Notes: generated from the letters alone by a model not told the origin. Positions 45,012 to 57,439 are shown, numbered from the stretch's first letter. The stretch: 64,000 nt of DNA from Neostapfia colusana (GCA_030760725.1 JASWHV010000017.1:12704304-12768303), one strand, 5' to 3'. Made by a program: numbers and translations.

Positions 45012-46010
45012 CGGTTTAGCGATCTTGGAGAAGCCCGAAATGAACCTCCGGTAATAACCCGCTAAACCGAGGAAGCTTCGGATTTAATGCACAGACTTTG
45101 TTAACTCCAATTTCTGCACTTGGATAATCTTACTAGGATCAACAGCGATGCCCTCCGCTGAAATAATGTATCCGAGAAAAAGGTACTTGATTAATCCAGA
45201 ATTCACACTTGCTGAATTTTGCATAGAGATGGTGATCTCACAATTTTGGTAGCACAATATGCAGATGCTCAGCATGTTCTTCCTCTGACTTGGAGTACAC
45301 CAAGATATCGTTGATGAAAACCACGACGAATTTATCCAACTCCGGCATAAACACCGAATTCATTAGGTACATAAAGTGTGTCGCGGCGTTGGTCAACCCA
45401 AAAGACATAACGAGATACTCGTATAGACCGTATCTCGTCGAGAATGTCGTCTTTGGAATATCTCCCGTCCGGATTTTTATCTGATGATATCCGAACCGAA
45501 GATCCATCTTCAGAATACTTTAGCACCCACTAATTGATCGAAGAGCATATCAATGCGAGGTAGTGGATACTTGTTCTTGATGGTTACGATGTTAAGAGGA
45601 CGATAATCAACACAAAGTCGTATTGTTTCATCCTTCTTCTAGACAAACAACGCTGAATAACTCCAAAGTGATGAACTCGATCGTATAAAACTCTTGCTCA
45701 TTAGGTCATTCAGCCGTGTCTTCAATTCTGCCAATTCATCGGGTGCCATCTTGTACGGCCTTCGTGATATCAGCGTTGTTCCCGACGCAAGTTCGATCTT
45801 GAACTCTATGTCCCGCTCGGGCGGCATGCCCGGTAAATCATCAGGAAACACATCCGGATATTCATGTACCAACAGAATGTCCTCTATCTTCACAGTTTCT
45901 GTGTGGTTCAATGTTGCAATCTGTTGCCGACTGGCGTTTAGAAATAATACATGAAGACCTTGCTGTGGGGAGTTGAGTTCAACGGTCCTAGAGCTGATGT
46001 TAAGAACCAC
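45012..46010 (-). pseudogene. pol: Element B reverse transcriptase
   Basis: The fragments show EYPDVFPDDLPGMPPERD, MDLRFGYHQIKIRT, YEYLVMSFGLTNAATHF, FINDILVYSKSEEE and LGYIISAEGIAVDPSK. The catalytic FIDD reads FIND: the first Asp codon is AAC (complement of 45310-45312). Stops and frameshifts lie at about 45638, 45510 and 45270. The enzyme is inactive both by the substitution and by the breaks. Confidence 0.88.
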
Positions 46011-46300
46011 ATTGTGCTAATTTAACTACGACATTCCCAAAATAATGTCGATCTTCAGACCTTCAAGGATGATGAGAGTTGTGGGGTATATTCTACCCCC
46101 AAACAAAGAGGTGCTCGGGAGACAATCTCACTTGTGGTACTGCCGCCCCCGGGCGAAGATGAGGTATTGGGTCTTTGTAAAAATTGTTTGGAGATGATGT
46201 TGAGCCACAAAAGATTGGCTAATGAAGTTGTGTGTGGCACCAGAATCAAAGAGAATCAATACCGTAGCTGATTTAGAGAAAACATCCCTGCTAATGCGGC
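46010..46300 (-). pseudogene. pol: Element B protease domain
   Basis: The minus-strand translation has LFDSGATHNFISQS, with catalytic Asp-Ser-Gly at the complement of 46236-46247. Downstream the frame is broken before the second conserved block. Confidence 0.78.
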
Positions 46301-46399
46301 TTCTCCTTCCGGAACATCATGAATCACTGTATAGTGAATACTGCCCCTTCTCTGCTCTCTTTTATGCAGATATTGGTACGGGTCTAGATATTGCAAATA

Positions 46400-47496
46400 T
46401 GATGACCCGTAGCCTTGAATTCACTCCGGACAATACCTAGCATAATGGCCCATACACTGACAAGTGAAACACAGATATCTCTCCGGTTCTTAGCTGAATT
46501 GTGGTTGGATGCTAGGTATAAATGGCTGCAGCGATGGAGCACAAACCACCGTCTAATGCTGCTGCTGTGGAGGTGGTGCAAGTTGTGGTACTTGGCAAGC
46601 AATCAACCTCTGAGGATTTGATCGCACAGGTGACCTCCATATTTCACCGGATGGCATTCGGTATACCAAACGGTACTTTTCAGGCACAACTTGTGCTGGC
46701 CTGCTCGACCCCACTCATTTTTCTTTTCTCTGCTTGTTACTCGAGTGTCGACCTTTGTTGTATGAGAGCTGCATCGACCATGTTGGTGTAATTGCCTTTG
46801 TTGTACACGGCCAACTTCTCCTGTAATATGACACTCAGGCCATGGAAAAATAAATCACACCGTGCCTCTTCTATCGCCACATATTCGGGAGCATATTGCG
46901 TCAAATGGTTAAACCTTTTGACATACTCAAGGACACTCATGTCCCCTTGCTTCAACATCATAAATTCCTCCCGCTTTGTCTTGATAATACCTATCGGTAT
47001 GTGACGAGTACGAAAGGCTTCACAGAACTCACTCCATGTTACTTGATGGCCTTCCGGAATGGTGGCGAGATGTTCAACCCACCAGTTTCCGGCGGCTCCA
47101 TGGAGTTGTTGAGCGACAAACATTGTCTTACGAACTTCATCATACTCGAATACTTCGAATTTGGACTCCATGACATGAAGGCACTGATTTGCTTCCACAG
47201 GTTCGGTAGCTTCAGTAAAGATTGGCGGTTGAGTCCTCAAGAAATCCAGATAAGCATTCCGAGGTGGAACGACTTGTTGCGTTTTTTGGAGTATGTCTTG
47301 CTGTACCAAGGCTTGGAGTAAGCGTGTGTTCTCCTGAGTTGCTTATTGGAGTAGCCTGGTGTTCTCTTGGTTAGACTCGACAACACGAGTCATAAGATCC
47401 ATCCATCCCGTAGATGGAGGTTTTGACGGTGGAATAGATTCATCACTGCCTTGGCGAGAACTTCCAGCCTTACTCGAGGAAGCGCGTACGAACCAT
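46400..47496 (-). pseudogene. gag: Element B gag
   Basis: The start is the ATG at 47496 (MVRTR), the same beginning as in D. A stop (TAA) in the sequence around 47340 separates this from the main frame 47309-46737, which has the gag core: MFVAQQLHGAAGNWWVEHL, TWSEFCEAFRTRHIPIGI and VLEYVKRFNHLTQYAP. Further on, in another frame near 46430-46471, is an intact CX2CX4HX4C zinc knuckle (CFTCQCMGHYARYC). It encodes capsid and nucleocapsid; the copy is broken by at least two stops or shifts. Confidence 0.85.
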
Positions 47497-47499
47497 AAT

Positions 47500-48870
47500 G
47501 CAAAATACATTTCGAGATGAGTTAAACATGAACTCAGCAGTATGTGAAACTAATAAAAATATGAATATGTCGAAACTTTATGAAAGCAGTAACAAAATCC
47601 ATATTTACATAACTCCTTAGAGTAGGCATAGCTAACCAGCCTATCTGTACAGAACAGACCTTTATGCACCTAATCCAGATTTTGATTCAGTTAACAGCAT
47701 TTTCATAACTCAAGTTGAATACCACAGTTAAAGTTAACTTGAATATATTTCCAACGAGTATTCATATGCCCTCAGATCATCTCTTGATCAAAACTTATGA
47801 TTTTTCAAAGTTGACAAAATTTCTAGATAAAATTTGTCACCATCTCCTTTGTATGTGGTTGTTTTTATCACAGCTGTATATGCAAATACAGTAAGAATCT
47901 GAACAAGCTTTGAACTACAACAATGTTGCACCAACGGTAAATCATAGGATTCTTAGTGATTTTTCTACAGAGAGTTATGGGTAAAATACAGAAATATCCA
48001 GAGAGGTTTTGCTGCTGTCCTAGTTTTGGACAGTTTGCATTCGACTGGACTTTTCACCTTTTTGGCATGTGATTTTGCTCTGGAGGTCTACAGATAAGTT
48101 GTAGAGCACTTAAACATCTTTCCGGAACTGTACCATACACCTTAATTGGTTAAAGCTACTCAGAGTTAGGCTCTGTCAAAGTCCAGCAAGAATTCCTGCC
48201 TGAAACAGAAGAGGTTATTAAGTTTAGTACGGTGTCGATGCACCGCAAGAATCATGTCGGTACTACGTAGCCTCACAAAAAGAAAATCCTAACCGGATTA
48301 TAGCAGTATATCCATATCATAGGTGGCACTAAAACGGTCACTCGTAAACGTGTGCTACTCGTACTACGGTTTTCGTGGTTAAACCTGCATAAATCACACA
48401 CAATTGTCAGGTTCGGCTGCACACCGAACCGGGTCCCAATATAGTTTCATACACCCATCGTCATCACTCACATGGGTGTTCTCGAGCCAAACACGCCTTG
48501 AGCTACGTGTTCACGTTACTAACCACGTGACGGGGTCTCCCATACTTGCCCGTAGCACGCTAGGGAAGGGCGTTACTCAAATACCCCAAACGACATGAAG
48601 AGTCGTAGTGGATACTAAAGCTGGCCGGGTTACCTGCCACACGTGAGGCTCCACCCTTCAGCTTGTGCGAACTGGTGGACAACGTTTACATGCACCCCCC
48701 AAGACATAAAACGTCCCGAAAATCATGATTTTCCAACATAACACATAAGTTAGGTTGCCATATTTATATTAGGCTAATATAGTAGTCCTTATATGGACCT
48801 AGTACCATTTTCTCATCGTATCCTAAGTTTTTGTCGTAATACGATCCTTATTCCGTGCGCTATTATCAAT
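47500..48870 (-). other. Untranslated leader of element B
   Basis: About 1.4 kb between primer site and gag without a coding frame. It contains the leader block shared with A and D (48508-48597). The ORF0 found in A is not present. Confidence 0.7.
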
Positions 48871-48872
48871 GC

Positions 48873-48884
48873 GGATTTGATACC
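48873..48884 (-). other. Mutated primer-binding site of element B
   Basis: The complement reads TGGTATCAAATC, close to TGGTATCAGAGC, four bases inside the LTR end. Confidence 0.75.
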
Positions 48885-48888
48885 ACGC

Positions 48889-51800
48889 TGAGGGCCCGAC
48901 ACCCGTTCACGGGGCCGTGCCGCTCGCCCGGGAATCGCATTGGGTGGTGCCATGATATGTGGTACCCAACAACACACATGTAAGAAAAATGTATTACATA
49001 ACTCAAAAGCGGAAGCTTACAAATGTTCTTTGTAAATAATTTACATCAAATAACTACAGCAGAAGACTATAATCATCTCACGTTAAATAACTACTAAGCA
49101 CTCGAGAAGATGTCCAGCCCGTAGACTCTTCTCGCTAGGAACACGAAGACAACAACAGGGACTGGGTTCTCCGTGTGTTAAACGACTTGGAAGTCTCTTA
49201 GGACAACCTCTTCTTAGCATCGATGTTAACCTGCAAAACCACTCATATAGCAAACGTGAGCACATAGGCTCAACAAGACTGATCCGTCTCCTCTAAACAA
49301 GAAACTGTACATGCTCGATGGATTGAAAAGGGTACCTGAATTTGCATGAAGGACTCGCCTAAAGTGGATCCTTAACTTTCAGGTTTTAAGCCTCATTATG
49401 AAGACCTTGAGCTGAACAGGATCACAACTCCACAATCAAACAAGAAACGCTTTGCTGCGATGCTTCTTGTACAAAGTGAAGTAAACTTTAATTAGCACTA
49501 TCTCTAAGTTAAGCATGGTTACAATACAAGTTAATTCATAAGCCTTATCAAGTTCAAAGGAAATCACTTCAGTTCTTAATACGTCAAGACGCAGTGGGCA
49601 AGTATGCTCATATGACCGCGAGCGACGATGATTTAAATCAGTATACGCCCGGAGTACACGACACGTACACCCATACTTCGAGTTGCCGACAGCAACCTCG
49701 ACTGATGTTGTACGCGACCACCTTTCCTATGTTCTTCCACACAAGACGTGGTCCAATCGCCCCGAACAGTAAGCTCCCTCAAGGTACATACCCGCAGTGA
49801 TATGTTCTTGAGCGAGTTATCTCCTGCTGTACTGACGACGAAAGCCTAAGCCAATTAGAAAAGTTCCAATCTGGATCTCACAAGGTACATCGGTTTCCTG
49901 GGTCCCATATATCCAGTATGCGGCAGGTACACAACGCAAACTTGTCCAACAGGGCCAAGTACGGACGGGCCTTAACCGACACATGCTTGGCTATGCACGC
50001 ACGATCCGGAGCCTGCTGCATCTCAATCTCCCTGCCCTGTCTCCATTTCTTACTTGTGAATTTCACTCAACGTTTCTATTCTTGACCTGTTCGAATGAAA
50101 CCAAGCCCTAAACTCGCGAGTAGATTTCAACTACTCGACTTCTACGGGTCCTTCCAAAATTAACTTTAGCGTAGCCCAAATCCACTCAAGGAGGTGCTAA
50201 TCTACCCTTTCTCTCTTAGGTAATTCTGGCCATGCAATTGGGTTTCCATTATCATCTAGACCTAATGCAATCATCAATTCAAAGCTATTATCTCTAGAAA
50301 TGAAAAGACTTTATAAAATTGTTTGTATGCAAACCGGAGCTTGTCTGTTTTGCAGGTGACTAATATATAATCAGTTAGTGAAGACCACTTGAGGCTTGAT
50401 CACTTTGCTCCTTTATCCAACTCTCTTTTGCTTCACAATCTCCCACGTCGATGCTACATGTTATGAATATGCACAAGTATTTAATTGTAAAGATTTTGCT
50501 AACAAGATCTAAGGACAAGTTAGAAACCGGAACTCTGTTTAAGAATTTAAAATGACACTGGTGCTGGTGCTAGTGGTTGGTTTAGGGTTAAGCAAAATGA
50601 TCAAGTGCTAAGTGCTTTTCATCACTTGTGTTTTGATCACCTAAAGAGGTTAACTTGGACAGTGGTGATCCAGAGCTCCAATGGAGCTGAAAATTTTCAT
50701 GTGAGTTCCTTGCCACAAGAAAATGTTTTGGACCAAAAATTAACACTTTTCATTGAGTGGTTTATTCAGAACAATTCTCTAATTAATAAAGCAAAAAGGG
50801 ATTAATTATGAAGTAACTCAAATGTTCATGTCAAACTTGGTGAACTAAAATTTCAATTATAGCTCATAGAGCCTGCATGAATTGTCCAAAACTGAATTTT
50901 CAAGTTTTGGGAATTCTCTAAAAAAGTTTCTGTATTCATTTGAATACAACAATTTTAAATCTGAATTATCTGCCTAATCAAATCAACTCCAAATGAGCTG
51001 AAATTTTTACAGGAGTTAAATAATATCTTAAATATTATTCTGGCAAAATTTGAGGATTTTTGGATAAACCACTCCTCTAAAATTCTTTTGCTGAAGAGAT
51101 TTGAAGAATTTTCCATATCTATTTATTTACTTCATACAAATTGGGTTGCATATTTGGATAGAGTTTTTTCAACCTGAATCTAACCCAATTTGAATCACTA
51201 ATTTTGGAGTTTCCTAGCAAAAGTTATGCACTTCCAAAGTTTGGAGGAAATCTGAAATTTGAACTAAACCGGGAAAAATTCAAATCCTGATTGTGGGTAC
51301 AGGGGCTTTGTGTAACTCTCTCGGGCAAAACACACGGGGCCACAGGGTTATTCCCGCACAGCCATAGTCTGATCCGGTGCAATAGAGAATCCCGGTTAGA
51401 TTTTCTCGCACTGACAGCGGGCTCGACAACGTCTTCTTCAACCTCTCGACTCCCACGCGCCCGCGCCGCCCGAGCTCGCCGGAACTTGGCCGTTCGGCCA
51501 CCTCTCGAGCTCCTTTTCGCCGTTAGTGTCTAAAATCACGTGCTGAACACGTTGGGAGAACTTCCCCTAGCCGGCGATGGCTCAACCCTAGCTCACACCG
51601 AGCGGCGGCTCAAACCGACCTTCGGCGACGTCGCTCAACCTTCTAGCCCGCCAAAACCTCGGTGGAGTGGCTCTACAACACCAGTGGAACACGGATGAGC
51701 TCGACATGAATTCCAAACAGACCGGGATTGGCTCTAAGGTGGGTCTCACCGTGCGCCTGCGGCTTCCTGCCATAGTCGCCGTCGGAAAAGTTGGAAATAT

Positions 51801-52744
51801 GACGTCAACAGTGGGTTTCATGCTAGGGTTCCAAAGAGAAATTGTTGCCTAGAAAGTCTAGCTCTATGAGTGCAATTTGGTGGGCTCTAAACAAGAATCA
51901 ATTGGGAATTTTGAAGTTTCTTACGTGCGGGTCGTTTTGCACCGATTGAGACAAAAACTGAAATTCCGCCGGCAACGATCCACAGTTAGACTTGAGCTTC
52001 GTAAGTGAGCAGCGTGGAACCTTGGCGCGTCCAAAGATGCCCTTGCTTAGCCCTGAGAAGCTCCAAGTCGAGCTGTCCACGTGAGACTCCGTTCGGTTGT
52101 TGCTCTCGGGCGCCGCGGGAACACTTGGTTCTCGGTGTGGGGAGGCCTAGCACCCTCGGTGGCGCGTCGAGGAGGTAGAAGGTGAGTCCTCAGTGCCATT
52201 TTGCTACTTTTGTGAGGCTTTGCACGTGAGCTTGTGGTTGCCCGAGTGACCGAAGCAATGGCGGCGACCTCTGTTCGGTTGTTGCGCGAGGGAGAAAGAA
52301 AACAGAGAGGGTTCTCGGTTCTGTGGCGAAGCTGCGCACGACTTGGAGTCAAAGCAGCGCACGAGTAGCTCGCCAGCGCAAAGGAGACCGCGAGGAGGTG
52401 GCGCGCGCCATGTCTCGGTGTCGCCCGGGTGCTACTCGACTCTGTCTCGGTGGCTATCAAGTGGAGAAGCAAAACAGAGAAGCAAGACTTAAGAGTGTAA
52501 GGCAATTTGTTCCAATGACCAATGGGCCCCACTCTATTTCAACCCCTTATCCTGCCCCAAAATATCTTCAAAATTTGCAAATGTTGAATTCAATTGTGTG
52601 GAGTTGAAAACTGAGCTGCATTTGGATAAGTGGGCAAATTTCATCCAAATTCAAATGTGTATTTGAATTCATTGTACATTTAAGTCCATTTGGAAAAATG
52701 GACAGCAAACATCTTTAAAAGTTCATGAGTCTTTGCATCCCCAC
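48889..52744 (-). repeat. 5' LTR of element B (U3 end outside window)
   Basis: It begins TGAGGGCCCGAC on the + strand (LTR 3' end) and matches the left LTR at 37149. It is cut at 52744 by C2; about 400 bp corresponding to 42540-42935 are not seen. Its short ORFs have no homology I recognise. Confidence 0.88.
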
Positions 52745-53849
52745 TGTCGAAGTGTGTAGCCGACACTTCCCCCGGGCCTGCTCTGGGCAGCCCGTGGAGG
52801 TTCTTTTTCGGTGGGGCTAGTCACTCACGGAGAGCTTCGGCGTTAGGGACAATTGAGTGAGAAGCTTGACACGGGGATTTTACGTGGTTCAGGCCGCCGG
52901 AGCGTAAAACCCTACGTCCACGGTGAGCAGAGTTGCTCGCTGTATTGCTTGCTGTCCAGAACCGGAGTCCTGAGCTTGAGGGCGTAAGATGTCCGATGGC
53001 TGAAGTGCCAACGGCTAGGGTGTGAGAGTGTAAGAGGCGAACCCTTGCTAATGTTGCCTACCCGAGCCTTTTATAGTGCAAGGCTCGAGTGGTTTACAAG
53101 GTGGGCCCGAGACCCGACAGGTGGTCCCGGGGAGATTGCCTGCCATCTACCGTATCTGCAGTTACGCCGGTAGTTGTCTCTGGCGAGGGCTTCCGAGTCT
53201 TCGTTCTGCCGTCCTGCCCATGCCACAAGCTAGTCATAGTGGTTGATGATGGCAGGGGCGGCAGGGGATGTCTTGTCGCTGTGTTTATTGGCGGGCAGGC
53301 TCTGATGCGGCGCGCCAGTCTGTGATGTGACTGGGCGCAACGGCACCTGACAGAGGCGTGCTCTGCGTCTCCGCGCCTTGGGAAGGCGCGGGTCTTGAAT
53401 ACCTTGTACGGGCAAGGCATGGCACGTCTTTACTCTTGCTGCCTACCGCGCGGGGGCAGGCAGCGCCGCTCTGCTGGCCACGTTGCGGGCCCGGAGCTCA
53501 CCTCTGAGGAGAGGGAGGTCCGGCCCCGCGGGACACGTGGAGCCTTCGGAGCTCTCCCCGCGGAGGGGGGAGGTCTGGCTTCTACTAGCCACGTGGCGGG
53601 CCCGGAGCTCTCCTCTGAGGAGAGGGAGGTCCGGCCCATGGGACACGTGGAGCCTCCGGAGCTCTCCCCGCGGAGGGGGGAGGTCCGGCTCAGTTGGCCA
53701 CGTGGCGGGTCCGAAGCCCCCCTCTGAGGAGAGGGAGGCCCGGCCCCGCTGGACACATGGCGCCCTCGGAGCTCTCCCTGCGGAGAAGGGCGAGGTCCTA
53801 AGGCATTTTCCCCTGTGCGCGGGGGTACCCCGTATTGAGGGTACCGACA
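52745..53849 (-). repeat. 3' LTR of C2 (1105 bp)
   Basis: The boundaries are set by alignment to the C1 LTRs. Intact G-boxes occur at 53534-53539, 53590-53595, 53644-53649 and 53699-53704, spaced 54-56 bp, with degenerate ones near 53480 and 53755. A TATA box TATAAAAG lies on the minus strand at 53068-53075. Confidence 0.9.
53068..53075 (-). promoter_or_regulatory. TATA box in C2 3' LTR
   Basis: TATAAAAG on the minus strand, at the same place as in the C1 3' LTR. The G-box array is about 460-640 bp upstream of it. Confidence 0.6.
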
Positions 53850-55618
53850 GTGGCCCCCGGGCCCATCTCGGGGGAGATAGCGAGCTCGAGGTGGGGCCCC
53901 CGTCTCTTCCACTCCGCGCACCTTCTCTAAGACCCGCATTGACCGTTGCCGGAGCACGAACAGTCACGGGATCGTGGGAGCGTGTGCCCCACTTGATGGC
54001 TGCTTTTACTGCGGCGGTTCCTAAGGCTGCCACTTCTGCACGTCGTAGCGCCTTTTCGGGAACCGCCGAAGCGTCTTGCTAGCTCGTCTCCTTGGGAGAC
54101 TGACTTCTTGGCCCACCGCTTCAGTTGGACGGGTTGGGTCAACTTGTCATCGACGCTTGGTCTTGGAGCTGAAGCGGTTGTCCAAGCGGCGTATTCGAAG
54201 AGTTTTGAATCGCGCCTGGGAAATTTAAAAGGGGATCTTACCCGCATCGCGGCTTCCCTTCGCACTTCCCAGCGCTTGCATCTTCCTTGAGTTCTTGCGC
54301 CCTTGTTTTCTCTGTCCTTGAGCTTCCTCCTGCCATGGCTTCCAACCTGCCTCCGTCGCGTCTCGCTCGGTCGGCCGAGCTCGGGTCAGTGCGCAGGCTG
54401 CTGGGCTGGCACGCGGAGGAGCAGAAGTGCCGGCTCCGCCAGGGATCTCTCCGATTGCTCCTGGAGAAGGGGGAAATGGTCTTCTTCACTGCCTACGCCA
54501 TGGCGGGGTTTGTCCCGCCAATTTCTTCCTTCTTCGTCACGCTGCTGGAGACGTACGGTCTCCAGCTCCACCACCTTTCCCCCAACTCCTTCGCGATGGC
54601 CGCCGTCTTCGTCCATTTCTGCGAGATGTTCGTGGGGGTGCGCGCTTCAGTGACATTCTTCCGCTACTTCTTCGTGTTGTGGACGACCGGGCGCAGTTCA
54701 ATAACCCAGCTGGAGGCGTACTACTTCCAGCATCGCTGCAAGGATCCGAAGGCCTCTGGGTACCTTCTACCTTTCGGTGCGTCGAGGTGGGAAAACTGGA
54801 GGGAGAACTGGGTGATCGTGCAGACCGACGAGCATGATCGCCTGCAGCTCCCAACTGCCGGCCCGACCACCGATCTTCGCTTCTGGGAGGAGATCCTGGA
54901 GCTGGAGCAGGAGTACGCACCGGTCTTGGAGCGGATCCGGTTCCTGGACAACAAGGGTTTGACGTCCCTGATGGTGCTGGTGGATTTCTTGTCGCGCCGT
55001 ATTGCGCCCCTGCAGCAACGCAACCGCCCGGCGTGGTACTACACCGGCGAGCTCGACTGCACTAGGCTGGAGAGGAGTCTCGGCTTCGATGCTTCTGATG
55101 AAGAGCTGTACGAGATGGTGGGCAAGGTGAGCAGCGACTATGTCACCGGCGGCAACCTCACCTTCCCGGCCTCTGACACTCTCCTCTTCTTGGAGCCGCA
55201 GAGGAGGGTGGAGTTGCTGCGGAAGATGTTGAATCTTAACGACATTGGGATCGTCGTTCGTCAGGTTGGGGATGCCCTCCGGGGGATCTCGATTCCCGGG
55301 ATCGAGCGCTCCGGGATGGAGCGCGAGGCGTCTGTCGCTGTCCAACCCGCACTGAGGGCCGACAGGGCTCAGACCGTCGATAAGGGGAAGGGAAAGGAGT
55401 CGGCCCCCGGGCAGCCAGAGAAGAAACGTGCCCGGTCTCCTCCGAGGGCGTCGCTTGCGCTGAGCCAGGGGGCAGGGGTACCCTTGCGCCCATCTCCCGG
55501 AGGCGCTGGTTTGTCGGGTGGCGACCCAAAGAGGCCCCAGGTCTCCCACTCCGGCGGGTCTCTTCTCAGACAGCAGCGGTCCGAGGAGCCCCAGGCGTCC
55601 CGCCACCCTTCCTCAGGC

Positions 55619-55641
55619 GGGGGGGGGGGGGGGGGGGGGGG
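55619..55641 (+). repeat. G23 homopolymer in C2 aORF
   Basis: Twenty-three consecutive G residues inside a Gly codon run. The length decides whether the frame stays open; the reading frame downstream differs by a slip. It could be real or a base-calling error. Confidence 0.9.
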
Positions 55642-55789
55642 CTTCTAGGAAGGACGCCGGTGGGCCGACGCCCGGGAGTGTGCCGGGGGCTCAGAGGCCA
55701 CAGCCAGCGAGCGTTCTGGCTGCAGGTCCTGGCGGTTTTGCCCCAGCCCAGAGGCCAGGGCTCCAAGCCTGTTGGAGCGCCCACGCCGC

Positions 55790-55875
55790 CCAATAAGTGT
55801 TGCTCCTTCTGGCTTGTAGAAGTAGCGTTCCTTTCTCCTTTCTTAGCCTGAGAGCTTCTTTTGTCAGCAGGGACT
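55790..55875 (+). other. Intron-like insertion in C2 aORF
   Basis: C1 lacks about 80 bp here: its frame runs from QACWSVRAS straight on, whereas C2 has QACWSAHAAQ then a T-rich stretch with stops, starting near AAGTGTTG and ending TTTTGTCAGCAG. It looks like a GT...AG intron of the antisense transcript. Confidence 0.45.
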
Positions 55876-57161
55876 CACTGGCTGCCGGGGGCGAGCCTAT
55901 TCCCCGACCATCTCCAGCCAGCGGAGGCTCTATGCCGCAACATCCAGGAACTGCGGTGGTTCCGACGGCCCCCAAGTCGGCGGGGACTTCTTCTGTGCCG
56001 GCGGGTTCACCCCCCGCGGTGGCGGCGGCAGCACCTGCTCGTCCTCCTTCGCCAGCCCGAAAGTCCGGTGCTGAGGCTGGAGGGGCTGCTGTGGGCGCAG
56101 CTGCTGGCCCCCTGGCTCCCCCGGGTCAGCGCCTCGCCTCAGCTGCCGATGCACCAGCACCTTCACCGGTCGTGGACGCGACGGGGGAGGTCAGGGGCGC
56201 GGCTCCTGCCCCCGCCGCCCCGCTACCCATATGGGATGCCTTGGGGCATGCCCAGGTTGGCGTTCGACAGGTCCAGGCCGCCTTTGAGCGGGAGCGGGAG
56301 GTGCTGGCTGGAGAGAGGGAGCGTCTCCTTAGTTGGGAGCATCTCCTGAAGCAGCGGACCCAGGAGGCTAAGGCAGAGCTCGTCTCGAGGCAGTCGAGGC
56401 TCGATGCCATGGGGGTGCTACTCGACGCTCAGAAGAGGGCCGTCGACCGCCCGGGCTCAGAGACCCGGCGACTCCGCGCTACTTTCTGCGAAGCTTAGGC
56501 CAGGGCCGAAGCGCGTTCCACTGTCGTGGAGGAGTTGCGGCTGCAGGTAGCTCACCGAGAGTGCGCCATCGCAGATCGGGAGCGTGCCGTGGCGGCCGAG
56601 GAGGAGAAGATCGCCGCACGTCTGGAGGCCAGAGAGGACGAGCTGAGGGCTCCGGCCGAGGAGCTGGAGCTCCGCGAGTCGGCTGCTGCCGCGAGGGAGG
56701 AGCGATCCTCCCGGGAGCGCCAGGCGGCGCTGGATCGCGAGCTGGCGGCCCGCCAAGAGGTGGAGAAGCTCCAGGCTTCGCGGTCTGTCAAGGCCCGGGC
56801 GGTCTGGAGCTTTGTTACTGAGGCGGGGTCCGCCTTGGTTCCCCTCGGTTTTAGCCCGGTGCGGACGGAGGCTCCAGCGCAGGAGGTGTCTGGGGCAATC
56901 CCGGCGCTTGAGTCCATCGGTGCCAAGCTGGGCAGGCCCGAAGCGGTGATCGCCGACGAGCTTGAGGTGGAGGGACGAGGCCTGGCGAAGGAGGTCGCCA
57001 CGCATGTGCTGGCGTGCTTCCGGAGCCAAGACCCTTCCTTCTCTCTGGAGCCAATGCGATTAGGACCCGCCGTCGAGCGGGAGGAAGCTGTCAGGGCCGA
57101 GGTCGGGGACATGGCCGCCCTTGTGGCCTCTAGGTTCCAGCGGGAGTCCGGGGACTCTTAG

Positions 57162-57439
57162 GCAGCCGCCCCCGCGGCCAAAAGGCCCTGTATCTCTTCT
57201 TTTTTGTTGTTGAGTCTGTAGTCCAGCTCATGGAGCTTTGAATGAATAGACTCTTGTTATTTTCCGTGTCTTTATATTTTTATCTTCTCCTTGGCTTGGC
57301 CTGGCCGAGTCCTTAGCTCCGCAAGGTACTCAGAGGTCTTCACCAACCTTGAAGTCTTGTACAGACACCTTCCTCGGGTCCTTATTGTATTAAGGGCCCA
57401 AGGGATCTTCGAAGCTCGCCCCGTGAGAACGGGGAGGAC
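57162..57439. other. 3' region of C2 aORF
   Basis: No gene is seen. It is aligned with 8699-8934 of C1 and shares GAGTCTGTAGTCCAGCTCAT after the stop. Confidence 0.4.

Larger units (their letters stand above)
37149..52744 (-). mobile_element. Element B: degenerate Tekay-type Ty3/gypsy retrotransposon
   Basis: Minus-strand order: 5' LTR (right, 48889-52744 and beyond), primer site, leader, gag, protease, reverse transcriptase, RNase H, integrase, chromodomain, polypurine tract, 3' LTR (left, 37149-42935). It is inserted in the STT3 fragment. The first 400 bp or so of its 5' LTR lie beyond the window because C2 (and D within C2) inserted there. All coding regions contain stops or frameshifts. 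Gag and leader resemble those of A and D. Confidence 0.92.
54335..57161 (+). pseudogene. C2 antisense ORF (aORF) with N-terminal domain of the 'putative gypsy type transposon' family
   Basis: The start at ATG 54335 (MASNLPPSR) is shared with C1. Residues of about 40-200 contain LEKGEMVFFTAYAMAGFVPP, LLETYGLQLHHLSPNS, FVHFCEMFVGV and FRYFFVLW, which I recognise as the Transposase_28 (PF04195) type domain found in Tat-lineage antisense ORFs. A linker, a Pro/Ala-rich tail, an alanine/arginine/glutamate-rich coiled coil (about 56230-56790) and a conserved C-terminus (GSALVPLGFSPVR) follow. A G23 run at 55619-55641 shifts the frame (stop at 55648); an intron-like stretch lies at about 55790-55875; TAG at 56496-56498 breaks the coiled coil. 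Function is unknown; despite the family name it has no transposase catalytic motif that I can see. Confidence 0.78.

Noticed and set aside
53430..54082. ORFs of 175-199 codons
   Set aside because: The array in the C2 LTR; chance open frames.
54767..55606. 279-codon minus-strand ORF
   Set aside because: Antisense of the C2 aORF domain, with no recognised motif; the + frame has the family motifs.
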